Shown in pieces: positions 1-11,482 of a DNA stretch of 47,260 nt. Below the pieces are notes generated by a model. That model had not been told where the DNA came from. It made no database searches and was given only the letters and a program-made list of their open reading frames with translations. Position 1 is the stretch's first letter, and each line of letters starts with the position of its first letter. This stretch comes from Mycobacterium sp. 1465703.0 (GTDB taxonomy: Bacteria; Actinomycetota; Actinomycetes; Mycobacteriales; Mycobacteriaceae): contig NZ_LZKU01000124.1 of NCBI RefSeq assembly GCF_001672975.1, positions 1 to 47,260 on the forward strand. The letters run 5' to 3'. A program made the translations under genes and the position numbers.

Positions 1-1
1 G

Positions 2-1120
2 ACCAGCTCTGACGAAGATCTCGACACCGGCCGGCACGTGGCCCTCGAACTCTTCGATACCGAACTCGACCAGGCCGTCCGCGCCTTTCAACAGCATCGC
101 GGTCTGTTGGTCGACGGCATCGTTGGCGAGGCCACCTACCGAGCACTCAAGGAGGCGTCCTACCGGCTCGGTGCCCGCACGCTGTATCACCAATTCGGTG
201 CCCCGCTCTTCGGCGACGACGTGGCCACCTTGCAGGCGCGGCTGCAGGATCTCGGGTTCTACACCGGCCTGGTCGACGGATACTTCGGATTGCAAACCCA
301 CAACGCGTTGATGTCGTACCAGCGCGAGTACGGGCTTTCGGCCGACGGTATCTGCGGTCCGGAAACGTTGCGCTCCTTTCATTTTCTGAGTTCACGAGTC
401 ACCGGCGGATCTCCGCACGCGCTTCGCGAAGAAGAGCTGGTCCGTTCATCCGGACCGAAATTGTCGGGCAAGCGGATCATCATCGATCCGGGCCGCGGCG
501 GAGCCGACCACGGCGTCATCATGCACGGCCCATCCGGACCGGTCAGCGAAGCAGATGTTTTGTGGGACTTGGGTAGCCGACTCGAAGGACGGATGGCCGC
601 GATCGGCATGGAGACCTTCCTGTCGCGACCGGTCAACCGCAGCCCACTCGATGCCGAACGCGCCGCCACCGCCAACAACGTCGGCGCCGACCTGATGATC
701 AGTCTGCGCTGCGAAAGTCAGATCAGCGCCGCGGCCAACGGAGTGGCTTCCTTTCACTTCGGCAACTCGCACGGGTCGGTCTCCACCATCGGGCGCAATC
801 TCGCCGACTTCATCCAGCGAGAAGTGGTGGCCCGCACCGGTTTACGCGACTGCCGCACGCACGGCCGCACCTGGGATCTGCTGCGTCTGACCCGGATGCC
901 GACCGTACAGGTCGATGTCGGCTACATCACCAACCCACGTGATCGCTCGATGCTGGTCTCCACGCAGACCCGCGACGCCATCGCCGAAGGGATTCTCGCG
1001 GCGGTCAAGCGGCTCTACCTGTTGGGCAAAAACGACCGGCCCACGGGAACATTCACTTTCGCCGAGTTGCTCGCTCACGAACTGTCGGTGGAACGCACCA
1101 GCCAACTGGGCGGTTCCTGA
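2..1120 (+). CDS. cwlM: CwlM, peptidoglycan synthesis regulator (5' truncated by window)
   Basis: The frame is open from the window edge, so the start lies upstream; the GTG at 38 is internal. About 34 N-terminal residues are missing relative to the 406-residue M. tuberculosis protein. Two peptidoglycan-binding repeats (first centred on AVRAFQQHRGLLVDG, second on LGFYTGLVDGYFG) precede an amidase_3 fold. The zinc ligands of true amidases are lost: the usual GHGG reads PGRGG, the second His position reads ISLRCES, and the Glu in the VEVG-type motif is Asp (VDVGYITN). In mycobacteria CwlM is known as an essential PknB substrate that activates MurA and binds MurJ rather than cleaving wall; this sequence fits that. 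It converges with the Rv3916c orthologue, 9 bp away. Confidence 0.95.
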   Translation, partial: TSSDEDLDTGRHVALELFDTELDQAVRAFQQHRGLLVDGIVGEATYRALKEASYRLGARTLYHQFGAPLFGDDVATLQARLQDLGFYTGLVDGYFGLQTHNALMSYQREYGLSADGICGPETLRSFHFLSSRVTGGSPHALREEELVRSSGPKLSGKRIIIDPGRGGADHGVIMHGPSGPVSEADVLWDLGSRLEGRMAAIGMETFLSRPVNRSPLDAERAATANNVGADLMISLRCESQISAAANGVASFHFGNSHGSVSTIGRNLADFIQREVVARTGLRDCRTHGRTWDLLRLTRMPTVQVDVGYITNPRDRSMLVSTQTRDAIAEGILAAVKRLYLLGKNDRPTGTFTFAELLAHELSVERTSQLGGS

Positions 1121-1129
1121 CTAAGCGTT

Positions 1130-1897
1130 CTAGCCAACCGGGTTGGTTCGAGTTCTCAACGTTTTCAACGCATTCCCCGCCGTAGACCCGGCGCCGACCG
1201 GCTGCTCCAGATGCGCACTCTCCAGCAGCCGCTCCAGGGCCGCCTCCACTTCGGCCTTCCATCCGAGACCCTTGTCCAGCTCGAGCCGCAGCCGGGGAAA
1301 GTACGTATGTGGCGCCACCACAACGAAACCCGCGTCTTGCAAGAACTCCGCATCGATCACGCAATGGTCCACCGAGCAATCGCCGACGGCTTCGAGCACC
1401 GGCCGGACGTCGGGGGTGACGGTGCGCGGATCCTGCAATTCCGAGGCGGCCGGCGTGCGACCGAACGCTTCGAGTGCGCGCACACCGCGTCGCACCAGTT
1501 CGTCGATCACCCGGGCGATCAAGCCGTGTGGAAGGTCCTCTGCGGCGGGGCCGGGTTCGATGCCCATCGACGTCAGCAGCACCGCGTCCGCGGACACCGG
1601 CCCGGTAGGGAATCGCTGCGCCCTGGGCACCGCCCGCGGCGGAGCGTAGAACACATAGCCCAGGCACGCCGGTTCGGCTTGGCTCCGCTCGTCCGGGATC
1701 GCGGTCGCCACCTGACCGCATGAACCCCACTCCAGCATCACCATCGACAACCACGCTTCTTTTTCGAATTCGGGGTCACTGAGGTGGTCCTGATTGCCAA
1801 GGGTCGCCGGATCGACTTCCCAGAAGACGCAGCGGCGTGCGTGCTTGGGAAGCTGCTCGAATGCCTCGAGCCGCAGCGGCATGATTCGAGCGGACAC
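1130..1897 (-). CDS. Rv3916c-like conserved protein, probable GNAT-type acetyltransferase
   Basis: A 255-residue orthologue of M. tuberculosis Rv3916c. The GTG start at 1897 is chosen because AGGAGG sits just upstream (AGGAGGCAA-GTG) and the protein then begins MSARIMPLRLEAFEQL, as I recall for relatives; a longer frame to 2137 has no such support. An ATG four codons in (1882) is possible. The N-terminal half looks like a GNAT acyltransferase fold (LSMVMLEWGSCGQVA, then CLGYVFYAPP, then a helix ending in ALEAFGRT), and the C-terminal region has the typical DAGFVVVAPHTYFPRLRLEL ending of GNAT proteins. The substrate is unknown. It lies between cwlM and the par genes in mycobacteria generally. 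Confidence 0.82.
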   Translation of the reverse strand: MSARIMPLRLEAFEQLPKHARRCVFWEVDPATLGNQDHLSDPEFEKEAWLSMVMLEWGSCGQVATAIPDERSQAEPACLGYVFYAPPRAVPRAQRFPTGPVSADAVLLTSMGIEPGPAAEDLPHGLIARVIDELVRRGVRALEAFGRTPAASELQDPRTVTPDVRPVLEAVGDCSVDHCVIDAEFLQDAGFVVVAPHTYFPRLRLELDKGLGWKAEVEAALERLLESAHLEQPVGAGSTAGNALKTLRTRTNPVG

Positions 1898-2164
1898 TTG
1901 CCTCCTGGCTCCTATGCGGTACTGCAGCCATCTGCCCCCGGCAACCCCTCCAGAATAGGAGAGGTGGTCGTGATCGGGCCAGCTTTCGCCTGGTCGAGGA
2001 GGGTTGATGTGCCTGGACTCTCGGCGCCCCGCCGCCGCGACTCGTCTATGGTCGAAAGTTGTTGATGCGCATGCCGTTTCGTCGAGTCGATGTCCCGGAG
2101 ACAAGCTGATTTCCCGGAAAACCGGCGCCGGTGTCACAGTGACGTAATTACACGGTGTCCGAGT

Positions 2165-3151
2165 TCATGGCTTCGGCGGCGACATTACCTCGATGATCCG
2201 CTGCAGATCATCGACCGAGCCGAATTCGACCACGATCTTGCCCTTGCGTTTGCCCAAGCTCACCGTGACCCGGGTATCGAAGGCGGTGGAGAGTCGGTCA
2301 GCAACGTCTTGCAGGCCGGGCATCTGAATCGGCTTACGACGTGGGGCTGACGGCGTGGCCGCTCCCCCACGATTGGCCAGCGTGACCGCCTCCTCGGTGG
2401 CCCGCACCGACAATCCCTCGGCGACGATCCGGGTGGCCAGCTCCTCTTGCGCCTCGGGGCCGGCGTCCAGCGACAGCAGAGCCCGCGCGTGGCCTGCGGA
2501 CAGCACTCCCGCGGCCACCCGTCGTTGCACGGCGATGGGCAGCTTGAGCAAGCGGATCATGTTGGTGATCAGCGGCCGGGATCGGCCGATCCGCGCCGCG
2601 AGTTCATCGTGGGTGACGCCGAATTCGTCGAGCAGCTGTTGGTAGGCGGCGGCCTCTTCCAACGGGTTCAGCTGGACCCGGTGAATGTTCTCCAGTAAGG
2701 CGTCGCGCAGTAGGTCGTCGTCGCCGGTCTCGCGCACGATGGAGGGGATGGTCGCCAGGCCGGCCTCTTGAGCCGCGCGCCAGCGCCGCTCCCCCATCAC
2801 GATCTGGTAACGCGCGCCGCTCGCCGAATCCTTTATCGCCCGCACCACGATCGGCTGCAAGAGGCCGAACTCGCGGATGGAGTGCACCAGCTCGGACAGC
2901 GCTTCTTCGTCGAAGACCTGTCGGGGCTGACGCGGATTGCGCTCGATGTCAGCCGGGGCGATCTCGCGATAGACCGCACCCACCGACGACGTGTCCTGCG
3001 GCGCCGGTCCCCCGATTAAGACGTCGGCGGCGGCGTCGCCCATCCGCGGCCCGAGCGTCGCCGGTCCGGTGTTGCCCTCCGCGGGGCCGGTCGGAATAAG
3101 CGAAGCCAGGCCCCGGCCGAGGCCACCCTTCTTGCGTAACGGCTGCGTCAT
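2165..3151 (-). CDS. parB: ParB, chromosome partitioning protein
   Basis: Centromere-binding protein that loads on parS, spreads as a CTP-dependent clamp and connects the origin to ParA. The 328-residue product starts [18 protein letters not shown], the conserved N-terminal motif that contacts ParA. The CTP-binding/ParB box follows ([14 protein letters not shown], then [12 protein letters not shown]), then the helix-turn-helix ([21 protein letters not shown]) and a C-terminal dimerization domain ([17 protein letters not shown]). The start at 3151 is the one that matches orthologues; in-frame sequence upstream overlaps parA and is a shadow. The stop is slightly earlier than in M. tuberculosis, whose protein has an extra tail. 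It is 17 bp downstream of parA in the same operon. Confidence 0.96.
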   Translation of the reverse strand: MTQPLRKKGGLGRGLASLIPTGPAEGNTGPATLGPRMGDAAADVLIGGPAPQDTSSVGAVYREIAPADIERNPRQPRQVFDEEALSELVHSIREFGLLQPIVVRAIKDSASGARYQIVMGERRWRAAQEAGLATIPSIVRETGDDDLLRDALLENIHRVQLNPLEEAAAYQQLLDEFGVTHDELAARIGRSRPLITNMIRLLKLPIAVQRRVAAGVLSAGHARALLSLDAGPEAQEELATRIVAEGLSVRATEEAVTLANRGGAATPSAPRRKPIQMPGLQDVADRLSTAFDTRVTVSLGKRKGKIVVEFGSVDDLQRIIEVMSPPKP

Positions 3152-3168
3152 TGTCGTCCCTTCGGTGG

Positions 3169-4934
<1,766 letters not shown>

Positions 4935-5008
4935 CTAGTTGGAGCGTGCACTTTCAACCTTCGGAGGCCGGCGGACGGAGGGAACTACACGGCTGTAACT
5001 CTGCGCGG

Positions 5009-5578
5009 TCAGTCGCGCAGAACGACGACGCGACGCGACGGCTCAACGCCCTCGCTCTCGCTGTGCACTCCCGAGACTGCCGCGACCGCGTCGTGCACAA
5101 TCTTGCGTTCGAACGGCGTCATCGGGGCCAGCTCTTCACGCTCCCCGGATTCGAGCACCCGCCGAGCGACCTTGTCGCCTAGCGTGGCCAGTTCTTCTCT
5201 CCGGCGCCGACGCCAGCTGGCGATGTCGAGCATCAGCCGGCTGCGCACGCCCGTCTTCTGGTGTACCGCGAGCCGGGTGAGTTCCTGCAGTGCGTCGAGC
5301 ACCTCGCCGCCGCGGCCCACCAACTTGTTCAAGTCGTCGCTGCCATCGATGCTCACGACAGCCCGGCTGCCTTCGACGTCCAAGTCGATGTCGCCGTCGA
5401 AGTCCAGGAGGTCCAGCAACTCTTCGAGGTAGTCGCCGGCTATTTCGCCCTCGGCGACCAACCGCTCCTCGAGATCGTCGCTTCCTTCCGCGCCGCCTTC
5501 GGCGGCATCTTCGGCAGCCGCTTGCGTGTCGAGTTCGTTATCGACGTCGCGCTCGGTGGTGGTGTCGGCGTCTGTCAT
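5009..5578 (-). CDS. Jag/KhpB-type RNA-binding protein (Rv3920c orthologue)
   Basis: A 189-residue protein. An acidic, disordered N-terminus (residues 1-45, rich in D, E and A) leads to a KH domain (SIDGSDDLNKLVGRGGEVLDAL, with the GRGG RNA-contact loop) and a C-terminal R3H domain (region PMTPFERKIVHDAVAAV to PSRRVVV). The Jag N-terminal domain of Firmicute KhpB is absent, as is usual in actinobacteria. Relatives bind RNA and influence cell elongation and division. It is next to yidC, as in most bacteria, with 83 bp between them. GGGAGAAG just upstream of the ATG at 5578 supports the start. Confidence 0.9.
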   Translation of the reverse strand: MTDADTTTERDVDNELDTQAAAEDAAEGGAEGSDDLEERLVAEGEIAGDYLEELLDLLDFDGDIDLDVEGSRAVVSIDGSDDLNKLVGRGGEVLDALQELTRLAVHQKTGVRSRLMLDIASWRRRRREELATLGDKVARRVLESGEREELAPMTPFERKIVHDAVAAVSGVHSESEGVEPSRRVVVLRD

Positions 5579-5661
5579 GTCTTCTCTCCCTCATTCCCAT
5601 GGGCCCCGGCCCAATTGGAGTCGCCCTGTCCGGGCGGTCCCCGATAGCTATTCCCCCGGTA

Positions 5662-6756
5662 TCAGCGTTTGCGTTTTTTCGGTCGAGCCCCGGGCCGCGG
5701 TGTCCGATTGCTCGGTCCAACGGTGCCGTCGGCCTCTTGACCATCGACCGGATCGGAATCCGTCGGCGCGGAGTCGGCCGCGCTGGCATCGCCGTCGGCC
5801 GTCGACGAACCGTTTCCGCCCGGCGATGCTGCCTTCGGATTCCGCTTCGGCTTGGCTCCCGGCGCCGGCGCATTCGCCGCCCGGCGCTGGATCGCTTCCT
5901 GCTTCTTGGCCTCGTCCTCTTTCTCGATCATCCCGAAGACGTAGTGCTGCTGCCCGAAGGTCCAGATGTTGTTGGCGAACCAGTACAGGATGATGGCCAG
6001 CGGAAGGAAGGGCCCACCGACCACCACGCCGAGCGGGAACACATACAGCGCAAGCTTGTTCATCATCGCGGTCTGCGGGTTAGCCGCCGCTTCGGGACTC
6101 TGCCGCGCCACCGACGCCCGGCTGTTGAAGTAGGTTGCTACCCCGGCCAGGATCATCACCGGCAATCCCACCGCCACCACGGCGGGCCGGCTGAAGAACG
6201 TGAACGCGTCCAATCCGGTGCGCTGCGTCATGAAGGCACCGATCGGTGCACCGAACAGATTGGCGTCCAGGAAGTGCCCGACATCCGTCGGGGTGAAGAC
6301 GTAGTTTCCGGTCAGGCGGTTCTGGGCCACCGACAGGTGCGGCTGGCCGAATCCCCCGGTGGTCCGGTTGAACGAGCGCAACACGTGATACAGCCCGATG
6401 AACACCGGGATCTGTGCCAGCATCGGCAGGCAGCCGAGGATCGGGTTGAAGCCGTGTTCGCGCTGCAACTTCTGCATTTCGAGCGCCATGCGCTGGCGGT
6501 CCTTGCCATACTTCTTCTGCAGCGCCTTGATCTGCGGCTGCAACTCCTGCATCTGGCGCGTGGTGCGGATCTGTCGCACGAAGGGCTTGTAGAGCAGCGC
6601 CCGCAGGCTGAAGACCAAGAACATGACCGACAGCGCCCAGGCGAAGAAGTTGGACGGCCCCAGCATGGAGGCGAACAACTTGTACCAAACCCACATGATC
6701 CACGACACCGGGTAGTAGACGAAGTCGAGGCTGAAGAAATCAAACAAAAGATCCAC
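5662..6756 (-). CDS. yidC: YidC membrane protein insertase
   Basis: Inserts proteins into the cytoplasmic membrane alone or with SecYEG. The 364-residue product opens with [20 protein letters not shown], has the long cytoplasmic hairpin ([18 protein letters not shown]), the conserved [18 protein letters not shown] segment, and later membrane spans ([33 protein letters not shown]). A basic, Pro/Ser-rich tail ends [12 protein letters not shown], probably a ribosome contact. The GTG at 6756 is preferred over an upstream ATG (6798) because AGGGGAG lies directly before it and the protein then aligns with M. tuberculosis YidC. It overlaps yidD by 17 bp. Confidence 0.95.
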   Translation of the reverse strand: MDLLFDFFSLDFVYYPVSWIMWVWYKLFASMLGPSNFFAWALSVMFLVFSLRALLYKPFVRQIRTTRQMQELQPQIKALQKKYGKDRQRMALEMQKLQREHGFNPILGCLPMLAQIPVFIGLYHVLRSFNRTTGGFGQPHLSVAQNRLTGNYVFTPTDVGHFLDANLFGAPIGAFMTQRTGLDAFTFFSRPAVVAVGLPVMILAGVATYFNSRASVARQSPEAAANPQTAMMNKLALYVFPLGVVVGGPFLPLAIILYWFANNIWTFGQQHYVFGMIEKEDEAKKQEAIQRRAANAPAPGAKPKRNPKAASPGGNGSSTADGDASAADSAPTDSDPVDGQEADGTVGPSNRTPRPGARPKKRKR

Positions 6757-7087
6757 TCTCCCCTCGCGTCGCCCGGACAGCCCGAGCTTCGCTGGCATCT
6801 TGGCAATTCAGCTGGCTTCCGGGGCGGTCCGGTATCGGATCCCATCCACCTTCATGCCATGGTCCGCATTTGGCGAGTCTGGCCGCCGCCAGCCAACTCC
6901 CCCGAATCAAGCCGTACTCGTTGAGCGCGTCGACCGCATACTGGCTGCACGTGGGAACGAAGCGACACGTCGCCGGACGCAGCGGCGACACCATATGCCG
7001 GTACAGCTGGATCACAAAAACCAGTCCGCGCGCCGCCATCCGTCCCGACTTACGCAGGTAACCGCGCACTCGCGCCGCCGCGGTCAC
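6740..7087 (-). CDS. yidD: YidD, membrane protein insertion efficiency factor
   Basis: A 115-residue member of the DUF37 family that assists YidC. The signature [19 protein letters not shown] is present, followed by [20 protein letters not shown]. The amphipathic segment [18 protein letters not shown] is typical. The GTG at 7087 overlaps the rnpA stop (GTGA) and is preferred to an ATG 36 bp upstream within rnpA. Its 3' end overlaps yidC, so rnpA, yidD and yidC are translated as a coupled unit. Confidence 0.92.
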   Translation of the reverse strand: MTAAARVRGYLRKSGRMAARGLVFVIQLYRHMVSPLRPATCRFVPTCSQYAVDALNEYGLIRGSWLAAARLAKCGPWHEGGWDPIPDRPGSQLNCQDASEARAVRATRGESGSFV

Positions 7088-7443
7088 GTCTTGCTCCGTC
7101 CCGCCGACACACGTTGCAAACAACGGCGCAGTTCCTGTTCGAGTCGCGCCGACGACGCCGTCCGGCTGCTTGGCAGCGCACGGATTACCAACTGATCGGA
7201 TTGGCCGAGCTCGCTGAGCAGAGTGCGGGCCACATGTCGCAGCCGGCGGGCGACTCGGTGGCGTTCCACGGCGGATCCGACCGGCTTGCCGACCACCAGC
7301 CCGACCTGCGGCGCGCGGTCAGGATCGTGGTCCTCCCCCCGGCGGAGGTGAACGACGACATTGGGCTGTGCCATACGAATTCCGTGCTTCACCGTCGCGT
7401 CAAAGTCAATTGACCGCGTCATGCGGTTGCGTGCGGGAAGCAC
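7084..7443 (-). CDS. rnpA: RnpA, protein subunit of RNase P
   Basis: Binds the 5' leader of precursor tRNAs and helps the RNase P RNA process them. The 119-residue protein has the N-terminal LPARNRM motif, the central fold [23 protein letters not shown] that carries the basic RNR-type motif, and VIRALPSS near the C-terminus. The GTG start at 7443 gives the N-terminus expected for mycobacteria. The Shine-Dalgarno is weak, so translation may depend on the 23-bp gap to rpmH upstream. Confidence 0.94.
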   Translation of the reverse strand: MLPARNRMTRSIDFDATVKHGIRMAQPNVVVHLRRGEDHDPDRAPQVGLVVGKPVGSAVERHRVARRLRHVARTLLSELGQSDQLVIRALPSSRTASSARLEQELRRCLQRVSAGRSKT

Positions 7444-7466
7444 CGCGCAAAGACCTGACGTTGCGA

Positions 7467-7610
7467 TCAGGCAGATAGCGCGCGGCGACCTTTGCGGCGC
7501 CGATCGGACACGATCGCGCGTCCGGCGCGAGTACGCATCCGCAGGCGGAAGCCGTGCACGCGGGCTCGGCGCCGGTTATTCGGCTGGAAGGTCCGCTTGC
7601 CCTTGGCCAC
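7467..7610 (-). CDS. rpmH: Ribosomal protein bL34
   Basis: A 47-residue, very basic protein of the large ribosomal subunit. The reading frame gives [20 protein letters not shown], then [20 protein letters not shown] and GRRALSA, the bL34 pattern. The start is GTG at 7610, preceded by GAGGAGA. It is the first gene of the minus-strand run that diverges from dnaA. Confidence 0.97.
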   Translation of the reverse strand: MAKGKRTFQPNNRRRARVHGFRLRMRTRAGRAIVSDRRRKGRRALSA

Positions 7611-7979
7611 GACGTTCTCCTCGTTGTGTTGCCATCCGGTCGCTCAGACGTTTCGCTTCGGGCTCATCTGCGGTTCGACCGGAGGTGGTCTTGGTGCTGC
7701 TGGCCGGCGCGGTCCCCAAGTGGTTCGGGTCGCAGCCGTATCGCCGACTTTCGGGCGACTGTTTGAGGGTACTGACGAGGCTTCGCCTGGTCAAACCTGG
7801 CTTCCCACAACGAAGCCGCACAGAGCCGCTGGAAAGATTTCCGTTTCGGCCACGCCCGCCACAGACGTGGCTACCATAACGAGCCGAAGCAGGCCCCATG
7901 TACCCTAAACGACCCGATTGGAATGCAGCAGAACGGTTGGCAGCCGAACGGAAAACTGTTAGCTTCTGCGAAGTCGTTT

Positions 7980-7985
7980 TAGACT
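7980..7985 (+). promoter_or_regulatory. Candidate -10 element for dnaA
   Basis: TAGACT fits the mycobacterial SigA -10 pattern TANNNT and would start transcription near 7992, giving a leader of about 215 nt that contains the DnaA boxes. The -35 is not recognisable. Confidence 0.35.
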
Positions 7986-8112
7986 GAAGCAGCGTTCGAC
8001 AACGAAGCGAGGATGGTAGATCGACTAGCTGCCTAGACAACCTTCCGAGGTTTTCTTCCAGCGCGGAGATCGCGAGCCGTCGCCGGTAGGTTGTGGCTCG
8101 ACTACGATCATC

Positions 8113-8144
8113 CTGTCCACACCTGTGCATAACTATGTGGACAG
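8113..8144. promoter_or_regulatory. DnaA-box cluster upstream of dnaA
   Basis: Three 9-mers close to the DnaA box lie within 32 bp: CTGTCCACA (8113-8121), TGTGCATAA (8124-8132, the reverse of TTATGCACA) and TGTGGACAG (8136-8144, the reverse of CTGTCCACA). The outer two form an inverted pair. The position 64-95 bp before the dnaA start suggests autoregulation by DnaA. Confidence 0.65.
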
Positions 8145-8207
8145 CTGCTTTGTCGCCAAGCGTGTGTAACGCGGGTCAGGACGTTCGAGAACCAGGGAGA
8201 TGCGTCG

Positions 8208-9743
8208 TTGACCGATGACCCCGGTTCCAGTTTCACGACAGTGTGGAATGCGGTCGTTTCCGAGCTCAATGGTGAGCCCACCGCTGACGGCCTGGCCGCC
8301 AATCGCACGACTCTCGTCACTCCCCTCACCCCGCAGCAAAGGGCCTGGCTCAATTTGGTCCGCCCGCTGACCATCGTCGAGGGGTTTGCTCTGCTGTCGG
8401 TGCCGAGCAGTTTCGTGCAGAACGAGATCGAACGACATCTGCGGGCTCCTATCACCGATGCCCTCAGCCGCCGGCTTGGACAGCAGATCCAGCTGGGCGT
8501 GCGCATCGCTCCCCCACCCGACGATGTCGACGACGCCCTCATTCCCGCGGCCGAACCATTCCCCGACTTCGACCCGTCCGGCCGCACCGGCGAACCGAGT
8601 GTCGACACCGAGGAAGCTTTCGAAAACAGCGACACCGTCAGCGACAACCAGCCGGGCTGGCCGAACTACTTCACCGAGCGGCCGCACGCCATCGATCCGG
8701 CCGTCGCCGCCGGAACGAGCCTCAACCGCCGCTACACCTTCGACACTTTTGTCATCGGCGCCTCCAATCGGTTCGCCCACGCCGCCGCCCTGGCGATCGC
8801 CGAAGCGCCGGCCCGGGCGTACAACCCGTTGTTCATCTGGGGCGAGTCCGGTCTCGGCAAGACTCACCTGTTGCACGCCGCCGGCAATTACGCGCAACGA
8901 CTCTTCCCGGGGATGCGGGTCAAATACGTGTCCACCGAGGAATTCACCAACGACTTCATCAACTCGCTTCGCGACGACCGCAAGGTCGCGTTCAAGCGCA
9001 GCTATCGCGATGTCGACGTGCTGCTGGTCGATGACATCCAGTTCATCGAAGGCAAGGAAGGTATCCAGGAAGAGTTCTTCCACACCTTCAACACGCTGCA
9101 TAACGCCAACAAGCAGATCGTCATCTCCTCGGACCGGCCGCCCAAACAGCTGGCCACCCTGGAAGACCGGCTCAGAACACGATTCGAGTGGGGCTTGATC
9201 ACCGACGTGCAGCCCCCGGAGCTGGAAACCCGCATCGCAATCTTGCGAAAGAAAGCTCAGATGGAGCGGCTGGCGGTGCCAGACGATGTGCTGGAACTCA
9301 TCGCCAGCAGCATCGAACGCAACATTCGCGAGCTCGAAGGCGCCCTGATCCGGGTGACCGCGTTCGCTTCGTTGAACAAAACTCCGATCGACAAGTCGCT
9401 GGCCGAGATCGTGCTCCGCGATTTGATCGCCGATGCCAGCACCATGCAGATCAGTGCGGCCACCATCATGGCGGCCACCGCCGAATACTTCGACACCACC
9501 GTCGAAGAACTCCGCGGGCCGGGCAAGACCCGAGCCCTGGCCCAGTCACGCCAGATCGCCATGTATCTGTGCCGCGAGCTCACCGATCTCTCACTGCCCA
9601 AGATCGGGCAGGCCTTCGGCCGCGACCACACCACGGTCATGTACGCGCAGCGCAAGATTTTGTCCGAGATGGCCGAGCGGCGTGAGGTTTTTGATCACGT
9701 CAAAGAGCTCACCACTCGCATCCGCCAGCGCTCCAAGCGCTGA
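8208..9743 (+). CDS. dnaA: DnaA, chromosomal replication initiator
   Basis: Binds oriC boxes and opens the DNA for DnaB loading. The 511-residue protein has domain I (residues 1-90, [20 protein letters not shown]), an acidic variable linker to about 165, the AAA+ domain with Walker [12 protein letters not shown] and Walker [15 protein letters not shown], and domain IV with the DnaA signature [18 protein letters not shown]. The start is TTG at 8208 behind AGGGAGA, matching the MTDDPGS N-terminus of M. tuberculosis DnaA. Confidence 0.98.
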   Translation: MTDDPGSSFTTVWNAVVSELNGEPTADGLAANRTTLVTPLTPQQRAWLNLVRPLTIVEGFALLSVPSSFVQNEIERHLRAPITDALSRRLGQQIQLGVRIAPPPDDVDDALIPAAEPFPDFDPSGRTGEPSVDTEEAFENSDTVSDNQPGWPNYFTERPHAIDPAVAAGTSLNRRYTFDTFVIGASNRFAHAAALAIAEAPARAYNPLFIWGESGLGKTHLLHAAGNYAQRLFPGMRVKYVSTEEFTNDFINSLRDDRKVAFKRSYRDVDVLLVDDIQFIEGKEGIQEEFFHTFNTLHNANKQIVISSDRPPKQLATLEDRLRTRFEWGLITDVQPPELETRIAILRKKAQMERLAVPDDVLELIASSIERNIRELEGALIRVTAFASLNKTPIDKSLAEIVLRDLIADASTMQISAATIMAATAEYFDTTVEELRGPGKTRALAQSRQIAMYLCRELTDLSLPKIGQAFGRDHTTVMYAQRKILSEMAERREVFDHVKELTTRIRQRSKR

Positions 9744-9837
9744 TTTCCGCGCTTTCGGTGCAGGCGCCAGTAATTTTTTTCGAGGAACTTCACCCTCGTC
9801 TGTCACACCCGCCACACCCCCGACATGTGCGCAGGCC

Positions 9838-9888
9838 TGTGCACAACGCAATTAAACGCTGGTGTAGTACCGAGCCTTGAGTGCACAA
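9838..9888. promoter_or_regulatory. Best DnaA boxes of oriC
   Basis: TGTGCACAA (9838-9846) and AGTGCACAA (9880-9888) are the closest matches to the mycobacterial box, in the same orientation and 42 bp apart, about four helical turns. Confidence 0.65.
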
Positions 9889-10218
9889 CCGCGGTTCGTC
9901 CCCATCCGCCCAACACATCACCCACAGGCGTCCACGCCGCGATGCACAACCCGATCGCGGCCCTAGCTGCGCCGGGACCGCGCTGTCCCCAGAATGCACA
10001 GGCCTTAATACTGGTACTGAGATATCTTCATCGGTTCTTCTTTGAAACACAGGCTTGGGGACGCACGGTGCACACCGGTCCTTCAAGCCGTGGTCAGCTC
10101 GGGTTGTCGGGCTTTGCGATTAGCTTTCAAGATGGCGTCGGAGGATCTACGGTTGTTCTTCGACTGCCGTTACGGTCGTCGCTGGCGCATCGGGGTGTCA
10201 TCGGCGTTCGTGGCGGAG

Positions 10219-10244
10219 CCCCGTGCTAGCGGGGGGAGGCTAGC
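10219..10244 (+). promoter_or_regulatory. Alternative hairpins in the dnaN leader
   Basis: CCCCG (10219-10223) can pair with CGGGG (10230-10234), or GCTAGC (10225-10230) with GCTAGC (10239-10244). The two pairings exclude each other. Both involve the purine-rich GGGGGGAGG at 10231-10239 that could serve as a ribosome-binding site for the small frame at 10247. Confidence 0.4.
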
Positions 10245-10246
10245 CA

Positions 10247-10273
10247 ATGAATGCAAAAACGCTGAGTAGGTGA
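10247..10273 (+). CDS. Possible 8-residue leader peptide upstream of dnaN
   Basis: ATG at 10247 opens MNAKTLSR and stops at TGA 10271-10273, nine bases before the dnaN ATG. GGGGGGAGG lies 7 bases upstream of the ATG, a stronger Shine-Dalgarno than the GAAGGGA before dnaN, which overlaps the end of this frame. This arrangement would couple dnaN translation to the leader. No family applies; whether it is translated is unknown. Confidence 0.35.
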   Translation: MNAKTLSR

Positions 10274-10282
10274 AGGGACGCT

Positions 10283-11482
10283 ATGGACGCGGCGACGACA
10301 ACGGCTGGCCTCAGCGACTTGAAATTTCGTTTGGTGCGGGAGTCTTTCGCCGACGCGGTGTCGTGGGTGGCGAAGAACTTGCCGTCCAGACCCGCGGTGC
10401 CGGTGCTGTCCGGTGTGCTGCTGTCCGGAACCGATGAGGGCCTGACGATCTCCGGATTCGATTACGAGGTTTCCGCCGAAGCGCAGGTTGCAGCCGAAAT
10501 AGCTTCTCCTGGAAGCGTTTTGGTATCGGGCCGGTTGTTGTCCGACATCGTGCGGGCACTGCCGAACAAGCCGATCGACTTTTACGTCGACGGGAACCGG
10601 GTGGCGCTGAACTGCGGAAATGCCAGGTTTTCATTGCCGACAATGGCGGTTGAGGATTACCCGACGCTGCCGGCACTGCCGGAAGAGACCGGGACGTTGC
10701 CCGCGGACCTGTTCGCCGAGGCGATCAGTCAGGTTGCCATCGCGGCCGGGCGTGACGACACGTTGCCGATGTTGACCGGGATCAGGGTTGAGATTTCGGG
10801 CGACACGGTGGTTTTGGCCGCTACTGACAGATTCCGCTTGGCGGTTCGCGAGCTGACCTGGTCGGCGGCGTCACCCGACATCGAGGCGGCGGTCCTGGTG
10901 CCGGCCAAGACGCTGGCCGAAGCCGCCCGCACCGGCGCCGATGGTTCCGAGGTTCGGTTGTCATTGGGTGCGGGTGCCGGCGTCGGAAAAGACGGGTTGC
11001 TCGGCATCAGCGGTAATGGCAAGCGCAGCACCACCCGGCTGCTTGATGCGGAATTCCCGAAGTTTCGTCAGCTGCTGCCGGCCGAGCACACGGCCGTCGC
11101 CACCATCAACGTCGCGGAGTTGACCGAGGCCATCAAGCTGGTGGCGTTGGTAGCCGACCGGGGTGCGCAGGTGCGGATGGAATTCCGCGAAGGATCATTG
11201 CGACTGTCCGCTGGCGCCGACGACGTTGGCCGGGCCGAAGAAGACCTGGCGGTCGATTTTGTCGGCGAGCCGCTGACCATCGCCTTCAACCCGACGTATC
11301 TGACCGACGGATTGGGATCGGTGCATTCCGAGCGGGTGTCGTTCGGTTTCACGACTCCGGGTAAGCCGGCGCTGTTGCGTCCGGCATTGGATGACGACAG
11401 CCACCCGACCGGCACGGGGCCCTACAGCGCCCTCCCGACCGATTACGTCTACCTGTTGATGCCTGTCCGGTTGCCTGGCTAG
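10283..11482 (+). CDS. dnaN: DnaN, DNA polymerase III sliding clamp
   Basis: The beta clamp that holds polymerase III and other partners on DNA, and the target of griselimycins. The 399-residue protein contains the three repeated clamp domains (for example [18 protein letters not shown] in the first, [20 protein letters not shown] in the second) and ends with the partner-binding cleft segment [12 protein letters not shown]. It starts at ATG 10283 after GAAGGGA. Its stop is directly followed by the recF start with no spacer, so dnaN and recF are likely cotranscribed. Confidence 0.97.
   Translation: MDAATTTAGLSDLKFRLVRESFADAVSWVAKNLPSRPAVPVLSGVLLSGTDEGLTISGFDYEVSAEAQVAAEIASPGSVLVSGRLLSDIVRALPNKPIDFYVDGNRVALNCGNARFSLPTMAVEDYPTLPALPEETGTLPADLFAEAISQVAIAAGRDDTLPMLTGIRVEISGDTVVLAATDRFRLAVRELTWSAASPDIEAAVLVPAKTLAEAARTGADGSEVRLSLGAGAGVGKDGLLGISGNGKRSTTRLLDAEFPKFRQLLPAEHTAVATINVAELTEAIKLVALVADRGAQVRMEFREGSLRLSAGADDVGRAEEDLAVDFVGEPLTIAFNPTYLTDGLGSVHSERVSFGFTTPGKPALLRPALDDDSHPTGTGPYSALPTDYVYLLMPVRLPG

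Larger units (their letters stand above)
7611..8207. promoter_or_regulatory. rpmH-dnaA divergent intergenic region
   Basis: A 597-bp gene-free stretch between two divergent start codons. It must contain the rpmH operon promoter (minus strand) and the dnaA promoter (plus strand). Visible elements are a TAGACT hexamer at 7980-7985 that could be the dnaA -10, with no clear -35, and a cluster of DnaA-box-like sequences at 8113-8144 just before dnaA. No convincing additional gene is seen. Confidence 0.7.
9744..10282. other. oriC, chromosomal replication origin (dnaA-dnaN spacer)
   Basis: The 539-bp dnaA-dnaN spacer is the functional origin in mycobacteria. It carries DnaA-box-like 9-mers: TGTGCACAA (9838-9846), AGTGCACAA (9880-9888), GATGCACAA (9941-9949), CTGTCCCCA (9983-9991) and AATGCACAG (9993-10001). 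The most AT-rich part is about 10003-10049 and includes GATATC, a possible unwinding element. The 3' part (10219-10273) holds a hairpin region and a short leader frame before dnaN, listed separately. Confidence 0.93.

Noticed and set aside
1134..1146. Small hairpin CCAAC-CGG-GTTGG between cwlM and its convergent neighbour
   Set aside because: Five-bp stem with a three-base loop inside the coding end; too weak to call a terminator.
8228..8243. Third parS-like sequence, CAGTTTCACGACAGTG, in the dnaA start region
   Set aside because: Only one half matches parS; the other half of the palindrome is lost.
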